From positions 310,001-374,000 of the forward strand of contig JAHLEZ010000024.1 in NCBI GenBank assembly GCA_020726505.1: a stretch of DNA of 64,000 bases, read 5' to 3'. The translations under genes and the position numbers were made by a program. The notes under the pieces were generated by a model, which made no database searches, had not been told where the DNA came from, and saw only the letters and a list, made by a program, of their open reading frames with translations. The DNA is from Leptodontidium sp. MPI-SDFR-AT-0119 (lineage: Eukaryota; Ascomycota; Leotiomycetes; Helotiales; Leptodontidiaceae). Shown here in pieces: positions 10,815-22,826 of this stretch. Numbering within the stretch: position 1 is the first letter of the stretch; every line of letters starts with the position of its first letter.

Positions 10815-11958
10815 CCGAGTTTTTTTCATTGGAAGCCCTCAGCTCTTTCTTGAATCGTGCTTAGCTATCCCCCTTCAATTAGAGAGAAATTGTTTGCTAG
10901 GACCTAAATGTTATGCATAAACTGTTTAAAGATTGCAAAATGTCATGCTACCAATTACTCACGGGGACTTTCAAATTTTCCTTTCCCTTCTGTCCCGTGT
11001 CCAACTATTTCTATGTGTTAAGCTATAGCGCCGACATCATGGTCGGCCTACAAGTTGAGAGAGTGTATTAGATCTGCCTAGCGGGAAGAGAACATGAATA
11101 ATCAGATCAAGTGAGCCTAGCACGGTAGTGATCGGTGTCATATGGCACAATCTACCTCTTGTATTTCATCTCTCATGGGAGAATGGCTAATTATCTGTGG
11201 TGAACATCAAAAGGGATTTCAATCGTAGTAACGGCTGTCCTCACTATTCCACTTTCACCTGTTGAAAGAGACAAAGAGACACCATTTTGTTACTGTCAGC
11301 ATGCAACAGTTGTCCTGTGGTTGTTGAGCGGTACGGTCGACTCATTTGAAGTGAGTAAGATCACTATCTGGCTCGTGATTTCCAAGGAGGTTTACTACTG
11401 CCTATTGTTTAGATGCTCTATGTCAGCATTACTGACTGTAGCCTTAATACGACAACTCAACCCAGGTTCATGAAACAACATTCGTGCCACAAAGCCTCTC
11501 AATACCGCTTACCCAAACTCTAGATAGTGGCCTTACAGAACTTTACCAGCTAGATGAAACATTAAATCAAAATTCAATAGCAGACATCTCGAATGTTCTG
11601 TTGAATTCAACTGAATCTGTTTCAATCCAAGTGTTTTGCGTTACCAACTCATGCGAAGTTTTATTTGCTTTCAACTGTTGAACGGTACACGAGAGTGAGA
11701 GTTGAGTATGGTAAATAATGATTGATTGCTTTGCAGAATGAACTCGGAGGGAAGCCCTCTATATTTACATGAAGCTGTAGTGGCTAGTCTTAGTGTGTAC
11801 ATGACCATCTCGTGTCACTATTCGACATCAACCGGGGAGGCTCGGCACCAGTTACAAAATTATCTCCCTTGAGCGAAACAAGCCATGCAACGATATCTAC
11901 CCCAACACCATAAAGTTACTTTAGTCAGATTGTAACTGGCGCTTTCCATCATGGCTCG
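10815..11958. other. intergenic, no feature recognised
   Basis: 1.1 kb between converging 3' ends of BBE1 and DLH1. The only ORF (11484-11681, 65 aa) has no family character. I see no repeats and no RNA gene. Confidence 0.5.
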
Positions 11959-12968
11959 TTACACCTCTGCGAGAAGGTAGTGGTCAAACCATGCAATAGC
12001 CTGATAGAAAGCCTGCTCTTTCGCGAACTTCTGGACCCTGTTGTTCAAGTCGCAACGGACGGCGAAACCATGCTCGACGCCGGAGTAGAAGAAGATCTGC
12101 CAGGGTTGGCTGGTCTTCTTAAGGATCTTCTCGGTTTTGTAGCGCCTCTCATCAGGAAAGATGGGGTCCACCTCAGCGGCAGCGATGGCTAAGGGCCCAC
12201 CGAGCTTCGCAAGCTCATCTTCATCCATGAAGCTGGGGTGGGCGACATAGCCGACCTGAATGCCATCCGTGTAGTGGCGGACGAGGTACTGCCATGATAC
12301 ATGAGTGGTTAGACTTGCTTCCATTTCGCTGGGGTAGATTGAGACACAGATGGTAGATTTACCTTGGCGCCGAAGCAGTAGCCAACTGAGCCAATCTTTG
12401 TAATGCCGTAATCCTCCTTTAAGGCCTTGATGGCATCCTCGACAACGGGATCAACAGCCTCCTCGGTATGGGGATTCTTACCATTACTGCCATGGGCCAG
12501 CCACTCGAAGATGTTGTAGGCCGGGTCGTGGGCTTTCTGTAAAGGGACGGGATCGCCATTGAAGGTGTCAATTAGCAGAGTCAGGTAGCCGTTGGCGGCA
12601 AACTCGTCCGCGAGCAGCTTGCTGTTCTGCCAGACACCAATGATATCCGGCAGGTAAAGGATTGCTGCGTCCTTGTGCGTCTTCTCCAGAGGGGGTGTCG
12701 CAAGATAGGCATCATACTTCCCAGCGATTCTAATGGATTTGCCTTGAGGGGTGCCCCTGTGAGTATAACAAGTTGATTAGTCAATGTCGGAGGATTGAGA
12801 CCTGCTCAGTGTAACTTTCTCCATCGACAGGGCAGTTTGCTCAAGTACCAGAAAACAGGAAAGCATAACAAAGAAACTTAAGGCAGGGGACAAAGAATTA
12901 AAGACAAGGGAGTCTTACTCGTGCTTGAAGCCAACGGTGCAGCAAGCTGCCGGAGGATATGAAGCCAT
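11959..12968 (-). CDS. dienelactone hydrolase family protein 1
   Basis: Alpha/beta hydrolase of the carboxymethylenebutenolidase family, which hydrolyses dienelactone to maleylacetate in ring-cleavage pathways. Exons 12968-12919, 12756-12363 and 12288-11959 give 257 residues. The Cys nucleophile lies in GSVGYCFGAKY, the acid in AAEVDPIFP, and the His in GVEHGFAVR, so the Cys-Asp-His triad is complete. The first exon encodes only 16 residues (MASYPPAACCTVGFKHE begins the protein). The product could feed maleylacetate to the reductase at 43975. Fungal members often have unknown substrates, so the reaction is inferred from family and context. It is divergent from SDR1. Confidence 0.88.
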
Positions 12969-13337
12969 TGAAGTGCTTTCTTGGACTTGATTTCTGATGA
13001 GTCGATGGTAACGGGCTGGAGGTGGACGAGAGCGTAAGTAATTAGTTCTTGGCCAGGGGAGTTTGGATATCAGGGCGCCTTTAAATGCTGCTAGATAAAT
13101 GGCAGGAGCCTAGTCAAAGTCCACGTACAGTACCACATAACAATCTACTCTCCTAAGTGGAACTGATAATACTGTACTACTACAACACTGTGCATAGATG
13201 TCTCCAATTATCCACGAATACATTTACTCGGCCTCGCCGAGCGCGTAAGCCATCGGATGATACACGATGATTGGAATGATTCGGGGTCTCCCCACCCGGC
13301 TTGTGTGGGTAATGAAAATGGTATGATTCAGACCACC

Positions 13338-13369
<32 letters not shown>

Positions 13370-13883
13370 CAATCACCCTCGACTGAGACCAAGACAATAG
13401 ACAAGTCCTACAGCGGAGATAACGGGAGTTTGATTACCTTTTATCGCCGTTCCGTGGGCTCTTTAGGTGGTGACAGATTCGAGTGGGTTACTTAATGGTT
13501 GGATAGAGGGCTGTCTGGGCATTGGGCGTAACGCTAGTGGTATGTTGAAACTGTGGGTGGCCACCAAATTGTCACACCAGTAGGCCAAAAACAATACCAA
13601 ACAATTAAAAGGCACCATAAGTAGTGTCGCGTGTGAGTGTGTGGGTCTTCTTCATGCAGTAGCCCTGCTGTACCCCGGATTTTCCACTGGAGGGCCATCG
13701 GCTTCAAGTGGAGCGTCATTTTGTATTCGGAAGAGCCACAGCACCCCCGACGCCGGAAATCCATATGTAGATAAATGCAGACTCAAGAACTCGTTGATTA
13801 TTGATTTATAATTCCCACAACTCCCCAGTGTCCAAATTACTATCCTACTGTCAGTACTTGGTTCAGGCCATCCTATCAGCATC
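12969..13883. promoter_or_regulatory. divergent promoter DLH1 / SDR1
   Basis: 915 bp head-to-head region rich in the cluster motif: CCCACCC 13291-13297, GTGGGT 13305-13310, GTGGGT 13483-13488, GTGGGTGG 13553-13560 and GTGGGT 13641-13646. It also carries the ACC/AAC microsatellite at 13332-13373. Confidence 0.6.
13332..13373. repeat. ACC then AAC trinucleotide microsatellite
   Basis: About seven ACC units are followed directly by about six AAC units. A similar compound trinucleotide repeat (GAT then GTT) sits in the VAO/CCD promoter. Confidence 0.85.
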
Positions 13884-14681
13884 ATGTCGTCCCAACAAAC
13901 GAACAGCAATCCATCGCTAGCCGGGAAGGTTGCCATCATTTCTGGGTCGTCTGCGGGGATAGGGGCTGCAATTGCTCGAGAGTTGTCCAAGCGTGGAGCT
14001 ACCGTCGTGATCAACTACCCGTTTCCCAGCGAAGAGGCAGATGCGGACAAAGTGAAGGAAAGCCTTGGGCCGCAAGCCAAGGCAATCACTGTTGAAGCAG
14101 ACTTATCAACGACCAAAGGACCACAAACGCTTGCAGATGCGGCAGCAGCCGCCTTTGGGAAGATTGATATTCTGGTCAACAATGCTGGCATTGCCCCTCA
14201 TATCGCCTTTGACGAACTTGACAACGGAAAGATTGAAGAACTTTGGAGCTCGACCATCAACCTGAACTCGCGAGGTGTATTCCTGCTCTCGCGAGCAGTT
14301 TTGAAATACCTTTCGCCCCAAAATTCCCGTATCGTCAACATCGCAAGCAGTGCCTCTCGTACTCCTGTCCCAGGCCAAAGCCTGTACGTCGGCTCCAAGG
14401 GTTTCGTTGAAGCTTTGACCAGAGTAATGGCTGTTGAGTTACCGCGGAAGTACAATTGTACGGTTAACGCAGTCGCTCCTGGACCTGTGGGCACGGAAAC
14501 ATATTTGGCTTCGCCTGTGGTCGTTGCGGGTCATTTGAATGAGTTTGTCGAGGCAACGCCGGTTGCTGCTCGTGTGGCCAAGCCTGAGGAAGTCGCATAT
14601 GTCGTCGCCGCATTATGTGAGGAGGGAGCAAACTGGGTAAATGGAGCAACTATTCCTGTCACAGGTGGTACCGCGTTCTAG
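13884..14681 (+). CDS. short-chain dehydrogenase/reductase 1
   Basis: Intronless gene for a 265-residue classical SDR with NAD(P)-dependent oxidation or reduction of an alcohol or ketone. The cofactor motif is SGSSAGIGAAIA, followed by LVNNAGIA. The catalytic Ser is in NIASSASRT and the Tyr-x3-Lys is SLYVGSKG. The C-terminus IPVTGGTAF is typical of the FabG-like group. It is a close paralogue of SDR2 (27975-28775): most motifs and well over half the positions agree by eye, including ELPRKYxCTVNxVAPG. It is transcribed away from DLH1. The substrate is unknown; reduction of an aromatic aldehyde or oxidation of a side-chain alcohol are options. Confidence 0.9.
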   Translation: MSSQQTNSNPSLAGKVAIISGSSAGIGAAIARELSKRGATVVINYPFPSEEADADKVKESLGPQAKAITVEADLSTTKGPQTLADAAAAAFGKIDILVNNAGIAPHIAFDELDNGKIEELWSSTINLNSRGVFLLSRAVLKYLSPQNSRIVNIASSASRTPVPGQSLYVGSKGFVEALTRVMAVELPRKYNCTVNAVAPGPVGTETYLASPVVVAGHLNEFVEATPVAARVAKPEEVAYVVAALCEEGANWVNGATIPVTGGTAF

Positions 14682-15677
14682 AGTGAGAGACATGGGATGA
14701 ATGAACACTTCGGCGGGGTAGATAACACCCAGCGCGATCATTGTCAATAGCTCTCAAAGCATAATCTGATGGTGTCTCAGCGCCCATGTATCAATTGCGG
14801 ACTTCCAGTATTGGCACCTGCAGCTGGGGTCGATATTTGCAAGAGTAAAAAATTCGGTGACAGAACAGCTCGGTTCACGCCACCTTCTGGTATTGATTAT
14901 CTCCCGAGAGGACTTCGTTCGTGGCCGAAGTAGTTTGGTAAGTTTGTATATTAGATCAAATCAAGAATAATCTGCTGTCTGATGGGAAACAAACGTATCA
15001 CTTGATTACTCAAACATAGCTGTGCTTAGGCTTTAATAAGTGTAATTAACTCTTCTTACCTCAAACTGAATATACACTTGTAACAGCACCACTGGAAACC
15101 TCCATCTGACAGCTGCTGGTCCTCAGTTATTTGACAAGCTTCAATCACGTCAATGTGACCTCATGTCCAAAGAGCGCAGCAAAGAGTTAAATAGTCTCCG
15201 ATATGCATAATTCTTCCTTTCTTGGCAGTCTTGCACTTGAACGCAACACGTCCAGCCAGAACGAGATGATGCGGTGACCGGAGGTAGAGAGATCTTTTGA
15301 GCCTGAGGCCGGAACAAGAAGTCGAGGAGTTGATTACGTGTCGCGCAGGATCAGTCGTGCGAGACACTTTCGAAGTGGAACAGAAGTCGGACGTCGCGGA
15401 TGAAGAAGATGGTGCTCAAAGAAGCTTTTCCGGATGTCCCGAGCTCGGGTTCGAGATTTGGGGTGTATCATAGTACCCCAGGTTTAGCAGACCCTGCAGC
15501 GGCTTTTCCGTGCCCACAATCCGCGGCGATGCATTGTCCGCGTGTACAGAAGGACCTATCTATACCTTCACTTAATCGTGCCGCTCTGAAGTTTCCATCC
15601 GCAATCAGCTCTCTTTTCCACACATAACTCCTAGTGTCCTCCAAATATTTTTCGTTACTCAACAGGAACCTTTCACC
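14682..15677. other. intergenic, P450-1 upstream region
   Basis: About 1 kb between SDR1 and P450-1, both on the plus strand. I see no gene, repeat or clear GTGGG cluster. Small ORFs here lack coding character. Confidence 0.5.
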
Positions 15678-17396
15678 ATGCAGCTTCTGGTCTTGTTTCT
15701 TTTTCTATTTCTGGTTATCATAGCCTATGCACTGTGCGCACCTCCCAAACCTAAGCTTCCTCCGGGCTCAAGATTGCCTCCCGGCCCTCCAGGTATTTTT
15801 CAGTCCATGATGCAAGACATATCGTGCTAATAGATCTGCAGGCAGGCCATTCGTCGGCAATCTCCCAGATATTCCGCCTGCTCACTCCTGGCTCAAATTC
15901 AAAGAATGGGCCGACATATATGGCCCCATCTTCAGACTCAATCTGATGGGTCGAAACATGATCGTTGTTTCCACGGAGAAGATCGCCAATGAGTTGCTAC
16001 GGGAAAGGGGGACTATATACTCTTCGAGGGAACAACTACCTATGGCAGTGCAATTGATGTCGCAAAATCTGAGACTTTTGTTCATCCCCTATGGCGGTGG
16101 GTAATCGTCAACCAGTATTCACCCGTCGAGGCATTGAAGCTGAACGTTACACTAGATTTGTTCCGTCGAGTACGGAAATTTATGCATATTTTGACCATGC
16201 AGAGCGCAGCTGCTTCTTATGAACCAGTGCAAATGCACGAGTCTGCAAGACTTCTGTACGGCTTTCTCAACGATCCCAGCAAGTATGAAGAGCTGTTTGA
16301 ACTGTACGCTGGTGGACTCATCATGAAAATTGCATACGATAAGAGCGTTGAGTCGACCAAGGATCCTGATGTGAGGCGGGCATTACAAGTTGTCCATACC
16401 GTCGAACGCGTGGCTTCTCCTGGCGCGTACCTTGTCGACAGTTTTCCTCTTTTGAATTATCTTCCGAAATGGCTTGCACCATTCAAACGAGAAGGAGAAA
16501 TGCTCCATCAAAGAGAGAAATCTTTTTATCGAGAGTTACTGTACGGAGTCCGAGACAGGATCAGGTCCGAGAAGTGTGGCGACTGCTTTGCCAGGAAGTT
16601 CTTGGAGAACCAGGATCAATTTGATCTATCAGATGATGAGGGAGCATATGCTCTCGGTGTCTTGTTTGAGGCGGGATCGGGTACGACGGCGGCAGCAATG
16701 ATGTCCTTCTGCCTGGCCATGTGCCATCACCCCGACTGGCAAAGCAAGATGCAGAGAGAAGTTGATGAGGTAGTGGGATCTTCGCGAATGCCAACGTTTG
16801 ACGATATTCCTTCGTTACCAACTGTTCGTGCGGTTGTCAAAGAGGCTCTAAGATGGCGGCCTGTCACGGCTGGAGGTATACCTCATGAGCTTACTAAGGA
16901 TGATGTTTATGAGGGTTTCTTCTTTCCAGCAGGCAGTAACATTATACCTAATCAATGGTAAGGGCGGTTTGCTAAATCAAAAGAATGACTCTTGGTTAAC
17001 GTTAGCAGGGCAATTCATCGGGAGGAGAAGCTCTACCCAGATCCCGAGACCTTCAATCCTGAACGGTGGCTATCTGCAGATTACCCGACATTCCGCGAAC
17101 CGTTGACCAAATTTCCCAATCTGCAAAACTTCTCAGCATTTGGATTTGGTCGTCGTATCTGCCCTGGCATGAACATCGCAGAAAAGTCCCTCCACCTCCT
17201 TACCACACGAATGGCATGGGCTTTTACCTTGAAGAAACGTCCGGGGGTTGAGGTGCCTCTGTATGATTACACTTCTGGCTTCAACGTTCAACCGAAGCCC
17301 TTCGTCTTCGATTCCGAAGTGAGAAGTCCAGAGAAGAGAGATCTTATACGAAAACAGTGGAAGGAGAGCATGGAAAAAGGTCCAGTTTCATCATAG
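15678..17396 (+). CDS. cytochrome P450 monooxygenase 1
   Basis: Haem-thiolate monooxygenase anchored in the ER by an N-terminal hydrophobic helix (QLLVLFLFLFLVIIAYAL). Exons 15678-15792, 15842-16096, 16156-16957, 17009-17396 give 519 residues. A proline-rich hinge LPPGSRLPPGPPGRPFVGN follows the anchor. The I-helix is FEAGSGTTAAAMM, the K-helix ExxR is KEALRWRP, and the PERF-like motif is FNPERW. The haem loop is FGFGRRICPGMN with the Cys ligand. It belongs to the large fungal group that includes OrdA-like enzymes. O-demethylation or ring or side-chain hydroxylation of an aromatic substrate is plausible from context only. P450-2 in the same cluster is of a different family. Confidence 0.9.
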
Positions 17397-17962
17397 CAAA
17401 AAGCAGCAGGATAGTCCAATCAAGGAATGAAAATTTACCTTTTCACCACACCCTTTAATTGTTTTCCACTACATCATGACGACTAATCTGTCATTATATA
17501 TTCTCTCTCTCTGTAAGCGTGGACTTAGCCAGAATGCTTTTGTTAGTCCTAGAAAGTGTCGCTAGTCTCCCAGATGTAAAGGACTCATTGGCTCAGACCT
17601 AATTAAGATCATGTCAAGACTAAATGACTTAGCCTCCCTGGAACGATTAATAGTCGAAAAGCTAGCCCTAGTTAACCAAAACATCCTCTAGGCATTCAAG
17701 ATTCTAGCTTTCACAACCGATTGTATTACTGCCATTAAAATTTATAGCTCAACTTATCCAATTATCAGTCGAGGACATCTCCCCAGGAGCTATTAATGGG
17801 TCTATTCAGCTGGTACTGCCTGTTTCATGCCAAATATCAGTCCCCGGACGCCAAACTCGCAGCTACTCAAGCCAAATCACAATTGATCAAGCAGCCAAGA
17901 CGTACGATGAACAGCACAATACTTGCTGCGTCACTGAGTCTACCAGAATCGTCTGAACAGCG

Positions 17963-18373
17963 CTATATCCCCCCAGACACACAAATGTCGGCCCTAGCAA
18001 TGTCGGTTGCTGGATCGCGATCGCTCTGCCTCAAGGAAGATGTCACTTCTGTTGGCAGACACGGAATGTTTCCCGGGACGATGCTTTCTCCGTACAGAGG
18101 ATCGAAAGCTATTAGGTTCTCACCGAGCCCGGCTCGTTGTGTGTATATTTGGGATGAGCAAGCTGCGATAGAAAGCCAAGGGGTGCTGATCGGCAGCCAT
18201 GCTGTGGTATGCCCGCTGACGACCTCGAGAGTTTTGTCTGGGAAGACGACCGCATCGGGTCGAGTAGAAGTCATGATAACGCTTTCATTAGAACGACAGT
18301 GGAATGGAGCTATAAGAACAATAACAACGAACAATGAGAATGAAGCATTGGAAAGCAAATCTGTGGGCGACAC
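17963..18373 (-). pseudogene. relic of a fungal surface/secreted protein gene
   Basis: The open frame has no ATG at its 5' end, a hydrophobic start (SLFVVIVLIAPFHC), then VVSGHTTAWLPISTPW, IYTQ..LIAFDPLYG and PCLPTEVTSSLRQSD. This order resembles a widespread family of uncharacterised fungal surface proteins, in which TTAW, an FDPxYG-like motif and CLPxEVTS are followed by a cysteine-rich region. Here a stop follows just after CVSGGI and no downstream exon continues the family pattern, so it looks truncated. The overlapping 211-aa plus-strand ORF has no family features. Confidence 0.35.
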
Positions 18374-19119
18374 CTCTCACCACCCTCTCAATGGAAGCTG
18401 GTCCACCATAGTCCCCATGACGACAGGCTGAAACGCACAGAAATGGAAGGCGATATGGATTCAAACGTTGGTGCTACTATGCATATCAAGCTTACCGCTT
18501 TTGCTGGAAAAGTTGGCCGAGAGATTGAGGGCCGGCTGAACCAGATTGCTGGGTCGGAGGATGTTCGAAGAAAGTGTTTGCGGAAAAAATGCTGCCGCTT
18601 TGTGCTGCCCCTGCGCTTACAGAAGCGAGGAATCTGCAGTGGCTTGGCACTCTTCGAGCCTGAGGAGAAACAACGAAAGTAGCCGCAAAAGTCTCTATTG
18701 ACTAGACTTCCATTATCTTAATATCAGACCTAAAGCCAGTTCTTTTAAGTTCGGGCCGTTGGGCCTGATTCGGACGAATGTGTCTGCAAAGAAGGGGCTG
18801 GGTATAGCAGGTTACTAAAAGTAGGTGTAGATATGGCTAGGGCTAAAGCCGTAGTACCTACCCACTCTCAAAGCTTAAGATGCTTCTATCTATCCATCTC
18901 TACCAGATTAACCATCCGCAAAAAAGAAAGGTAAAGAGGATCATATAGTAGATAAAAATATCATAAACACAAAAAATCACTCCTTACCCCTTGCCCCAAA
19001 TCCCGAATCCCAGTTCCAATTCCCCTTCCCAAAATCGTCCAAATAATTAAAAACTAGAAGAGGAGAGAGAATGGATATGCGCTGCCAAGGGTTTAAGATA
19101 GTAAATCTTGTTGAGTGGC

Positions 19120-19245
19120 GTTTTGGAATTTGGGTCGGGGAGGGTGGGGGAAGGGGGTTTGGTTTCTATAGGGGGGGAAGAGGGGTTGATGGCTGGGGTG
19201 GAGAGCGTGTGTTTTGGGTGGTGGATAGGGGATAGGGGTTGATAG
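19120..19245 (+). repeat. G-rich tract, possible G-quadruplex
   Basis: The plus strand has repeated G runs (GGGTCGGGGAGGGTGGGGG, then GGGGGGGAAGAGGGG, GATAGGGGATAGGGG). It lies downstream of the TF2 stop. It meets the simple four-run pattern for quadruplex formation; function is unknown. Confidence 0.5.
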
Positions 19246-19425
19246 AAGCGAGTTATTACAGGTTACTGAAATCCTACGGACTACATTAACTACCTATATT
19301 ATAATACCCCTGATGCCAGCCCAACTTCCAACCCACTCTAGCACATCCGCTCCAGCTGTCCAGCCAGCTGTTCAAGCTGATGGGACATAGCAGGAAGTAC
19401 TGCGGATAGATACATCATTAGTCCA

Positions 19426-22121
19426 TTATCTCGAAACGAATAGGGAGCTGGGGCGCTTACACCGCCACACTTCGTTATTCAGCAGATCTGCGTAGGTCAC
19501 GAGAGGGACTATCGCAGGCGGCTCCATGGCTCGCATCTGCGCGCACCTGACCTCGAGGAAAGCTTCTTCGATTAATGTATCTAGTATCGAATTCGGTTCT
19601 AAGGCTGCGGGATGCGAGTTCTTCGCGTGCAGATACCAGGAGAGTAGGAGACCTTGATTGAGGTGTTAGATCGTTCGTCGAGAGCTGTGTAATAATCACA
19701 ATCCGTGAGAAGATGCAGGAAAATAACATACCGCCTTCAAAGGCTGCCATGGCTGACAGTGGCCCGAAACGATGAGGGGAGATTTTCTTGACATATCCTA
19801 ATCCAGACCTACAATCGGCTCGCATGGCGAAGGCCGCGCAGAGGAGTGCTTTGTCCAGAGATAATCTACTCGCTCCCTGGCATGAGGTCTGGCTGTCGTC
19901 GTGGGCTCTGGTAACGAAGGAGGATTGGACGAGCCTCCTCTTCATGATTGATAGTTGACTACTTGCATGGAGATGATAGGTTACTGAATGTAATAATGCT
20001 CTAGTTAGGTGGATCAAGGGGGATGTTGTGGACTGAATCAAAAACTCTGCACATGTCTGCTGCTCTTGCCACAGCGCGTACAGGGCATCCACCGCCGGGT
20101 CCAATTTGCTTACAAAAGCAGTGCAGAGTTCTGGATGCTTGGATCCAATGACGGATTCGAAGAGGCAGATGTGGCAGAGGACGGTAGACACAATAGTCAG
20201 GAATCCGAATTCGCTGTCCGGCAATGACGGCTTCTGACCTTCGAAAACCTGCGTCAGTACATCGGAGCTGTACATGACGTGATTTGGTTGCTTCCAGTTG
20301 GCCTCGTCTGCTAACCATGCCGTTGTGTTGGAGGGAAGGGGAAATCTGTCATCCAAGATCGGGAGAGCGAAGTATTGGTCATTTGTGGCGCAGAATTGTG
20401 CTACCCCAAGAAGAATTCTGCTTGCAATACACCTAGTTTGCGATTAGGGAAAAAGGGATCACTTGGGGGATTTGAAGATGTCTCTGCGTACCTGGTGATC
20501 GTCTCCTGGTATACCCACTCAAGATATGTTTTGCCCTCGGAGGCATTCAAAGCTTTGATAGCATCTTGTGCGAGCTAGTTTCGATGGATTAATTACGGTG
20601 ACTTGAGAATGCGGGATCAGAGTCGGACACAGACCTTTAGGGTGGAAGATAAAGTTTCAACAACTTGATGCCCCTTCTGCCCATCTCCGCTAAAGGCAGC
20701 GACGTAGCTTATTAACAAGCTTGTCTGTAACTGCCAGAGCTGGAATAAAGGTTCTCCCTCTTCAGTGACAACCATGGCATTGTTCTGGTGAGTATGTCAG
20801 CCAAGTAAATTTCTGTCATTCATAATCGATCTTGAACGAAATGTCTGGACCAGCTACAGAGATGATGAGAGCCCCCATACCTCTACCTCTTTCAGCAGGA
20901 CAAGAGCGGCAGTATGCAATTCTGCTGCGGCGCCTTGTTCATTCGTATAGAGCGCACCGCATGCTATGATCTCAATCAGCAGTGGTGCTGAGAGAGCATT
21001 GCGAGTCAGTTTCGGATCAAGCACGTTGGACAATGATACCTACAAGGGACCGAGGCGATCTCAAAGGTTGGGCCATGCACCACGGGTAAGATTGGGGCCA
21101 TGTGCTCGAAGAACGCGCTCAGCCAGCGGATGAGGGTAGGCTTGGACGGAAAGCAAAAATCGGCAAGTTTTTGGTTTATGTCGAAATGAGCAAGATTCTC
21201 CTTGGCGTTGGTGTATTGGTTATCGTCGACGACGAGATAGCCTCCGTTGTTTTGCTCGCCCGGATGCCAGCCCGTGGAGTCACTTCCTCTCACCGGTGGC
21301 CGCACACGTGAACTCTGTAGACCAAGCTGAGGGTCAAAGAGTCCCTCGCTGAATAGACCAGGTGATAGTAGGGTATTGGGGATGAAACCCGGCCAGGTCC
21401 CGGCATCAGCATAGCCGAGGGGCTCGAGGAAATTGAAGAAGTGGTCGGCCAGAGGATTCGAGCCATGAGCGGATGCGGGGGCGTGGTGGGCGCTGGTGTT
21501 CGAGACCTGACCGCAAAAATCGAGCAGTGGTTCGAAATCTGGGTCTTGTTGGGCATGGGTTCTGGGAGGAGATGTAGACACCTCTGGCACTAGTGGCGGT
21601 TGGGCGTGGGCGTGGGTATGGGTATTGACATTGGTATTTAGTATCTGAGTGCTCTGTCCATCCCGTCCCAGTCCCAGACTGGCGCTGGCCGTCGCGGGGG
21701 GTGACTGTGAAGACGACGCATCACGTGGGGGACTGCGTAGCTGAGTGCGAGTGCGAGTGCGAGCCCCAGCACCAGCCCCAGCACCCGACTCTCCATACTT
21801 TTGCACCGAATTGGGGTGGAAGTGCCTGGTGTGCCGCACAATGACATCCTTCCGCGACGATGCCACCGAGCAGTAGGAACATTGATAGGGCTTCTCTATC
21901 CGATCTGGGGTTGGACGTTAGTTACGTATACGACGATGGGCTGGCTCCATGGAATCAACCAACAGACGAGGGCCAGACTCACGAGTCTTCTGGTGGCGTT
22001 TCAGATGTGCTAATCGGCTGAAGGAACTGTTGCACTGGCCGCAAGTGAGCGATTGAGCGTTGCTGATCGCGTTGCCGGTCGTGTTGGAGTCCTGCACTTG
22101 CTCCGAGCTGATTCTTGCCAT
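19426..22121 (-). CDS. C2H2 zinc-finger / fungal-specific transcription factor 2
   Basis: Second predicted cluster regulator and paralogue of TF1. Exons 22121-21983, 21904-21044, 20987-20881, 20784-20635, 20574-20492, 20432-19732, 19652-19426 join in frame to 755 residues. As in TF1, intron 1 interrupts the first finger and splicing completes it (HQKTH). Finger 1 helix is SRLAHLKR (-1 Arg, 3 His, 6 Arg) and finger 2 helix is SRKDVIVR (-1 Arg, 3 Val, 6 Arg), so DNA preference should equal that of TF1. Intron 2 is 56 nt in both genes and exon 5 is 83 nt in both. Ser/Pro/Thr-rich and His-rich low-complexity sequence links the fingers to the transcription factor domain (ACGALYTNEQGAAAELH, then AMRADCRSGLGYVKKISPHRF). 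The donor of intron 4 (GTCTGT) is the weakest splice site. Confidence 0.87.
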
Positions 22122-22826
22122 GACCGAGTCCCTTGTCTCTTGTCTCTTGTCTCCGGTCTCTATTAACAAAATACTAGTTCGGAGGATAGATGTAGAAGAA
22201 TAGAGAGTAGAGAGTGAAACGAAATGGAATCCCTCACGTTTGAAGGTGCAAAGCAAGAAGAAGAATAATGCGGGGAGGTCGGGAGGCAAAACGATTGACC
22301 GAATGCAGCGATGCGGAGAATGCGGGGTGGGGGGGTGCGAGAATAATGCGGGGATTGGAAATCTGCTTTGCCTGCGGAGAGATAGGCGGAAGTCGAGGGG
22401 GCAGGACAGGAACCTTCTGGCTGGTTGTGGGATAGGTGGACATAGCCAAAGGCGGTGAGCTAGCTAGAGTCACAAAGGCGCTCGACGCGGTCGATTCGGA
22501 CTTTGAGAGAGTCCGCTTACCTAGCCTCGATGCTTACCGAGCCTAGACATAGGTGGCTTCGAGTGGGTCTCTCTCGCCTATCCCTGGATTGGCGTTTACC
22601 TAGGCTTGGAACGAGTCATGATACAGAGGAACTCAGCACAAGGGGGGGGTTCCATGGCGCTAAGCTGCTGGACTGCTTTCCGTTCTGCAAACTAAAATAT
22701 ATATATGGCATAGGGAGCCGTGATCACGGTGAGAAAAACAATACAGTGACTACTAATTACTCTTTTGCAACTTTCTTTACATCTATCTCGTGCGCGCATC
22801 CCGGACTTCCAAAAACTGACTATCAT
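22122..22826. promoter_or_regulatory. TF2 upstream region / VAO 3' flank
   Basis: Upstream of TF2 there is a G-rich block with GGGGTGGGGGG at 22324-22334 and GTGGGT at 22563-22568, both instances of the cluster motif and compatible with autoregulation. A CTTGTCTCTTGTCTC short repeat lies at about 22131-22152. No gene is seen. Confidence 0.45.

Larger units (their letters stand above)
17397..19425. other. 2 kb gene-poor stretch with a gene relic and a G-rich tract
   Basis: Lies between the 3' ends of P450-1 and TF2. It holds a minus-strand open stretch that looks like a relic of a secreted-protein gene (17963-18373) and a G-rich tract (about 19120-19245). A 79-aa plus-strand ORF at 18443-18682 has no recognisable character. 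Confidence 0.5.

Noticed and set aside
11484..11681. 65-aa ORF in the BBE1/DLH1 gap
   Set aside because: No similarity pattern, no intron structure and no promoter motif; judged random.
17796..18431. 211-aa plus-strand ORF
   Set aside because: No domain, no hydrophobic or motif pattern; it is antisense to the frame with family-like motifs (17963-18373).
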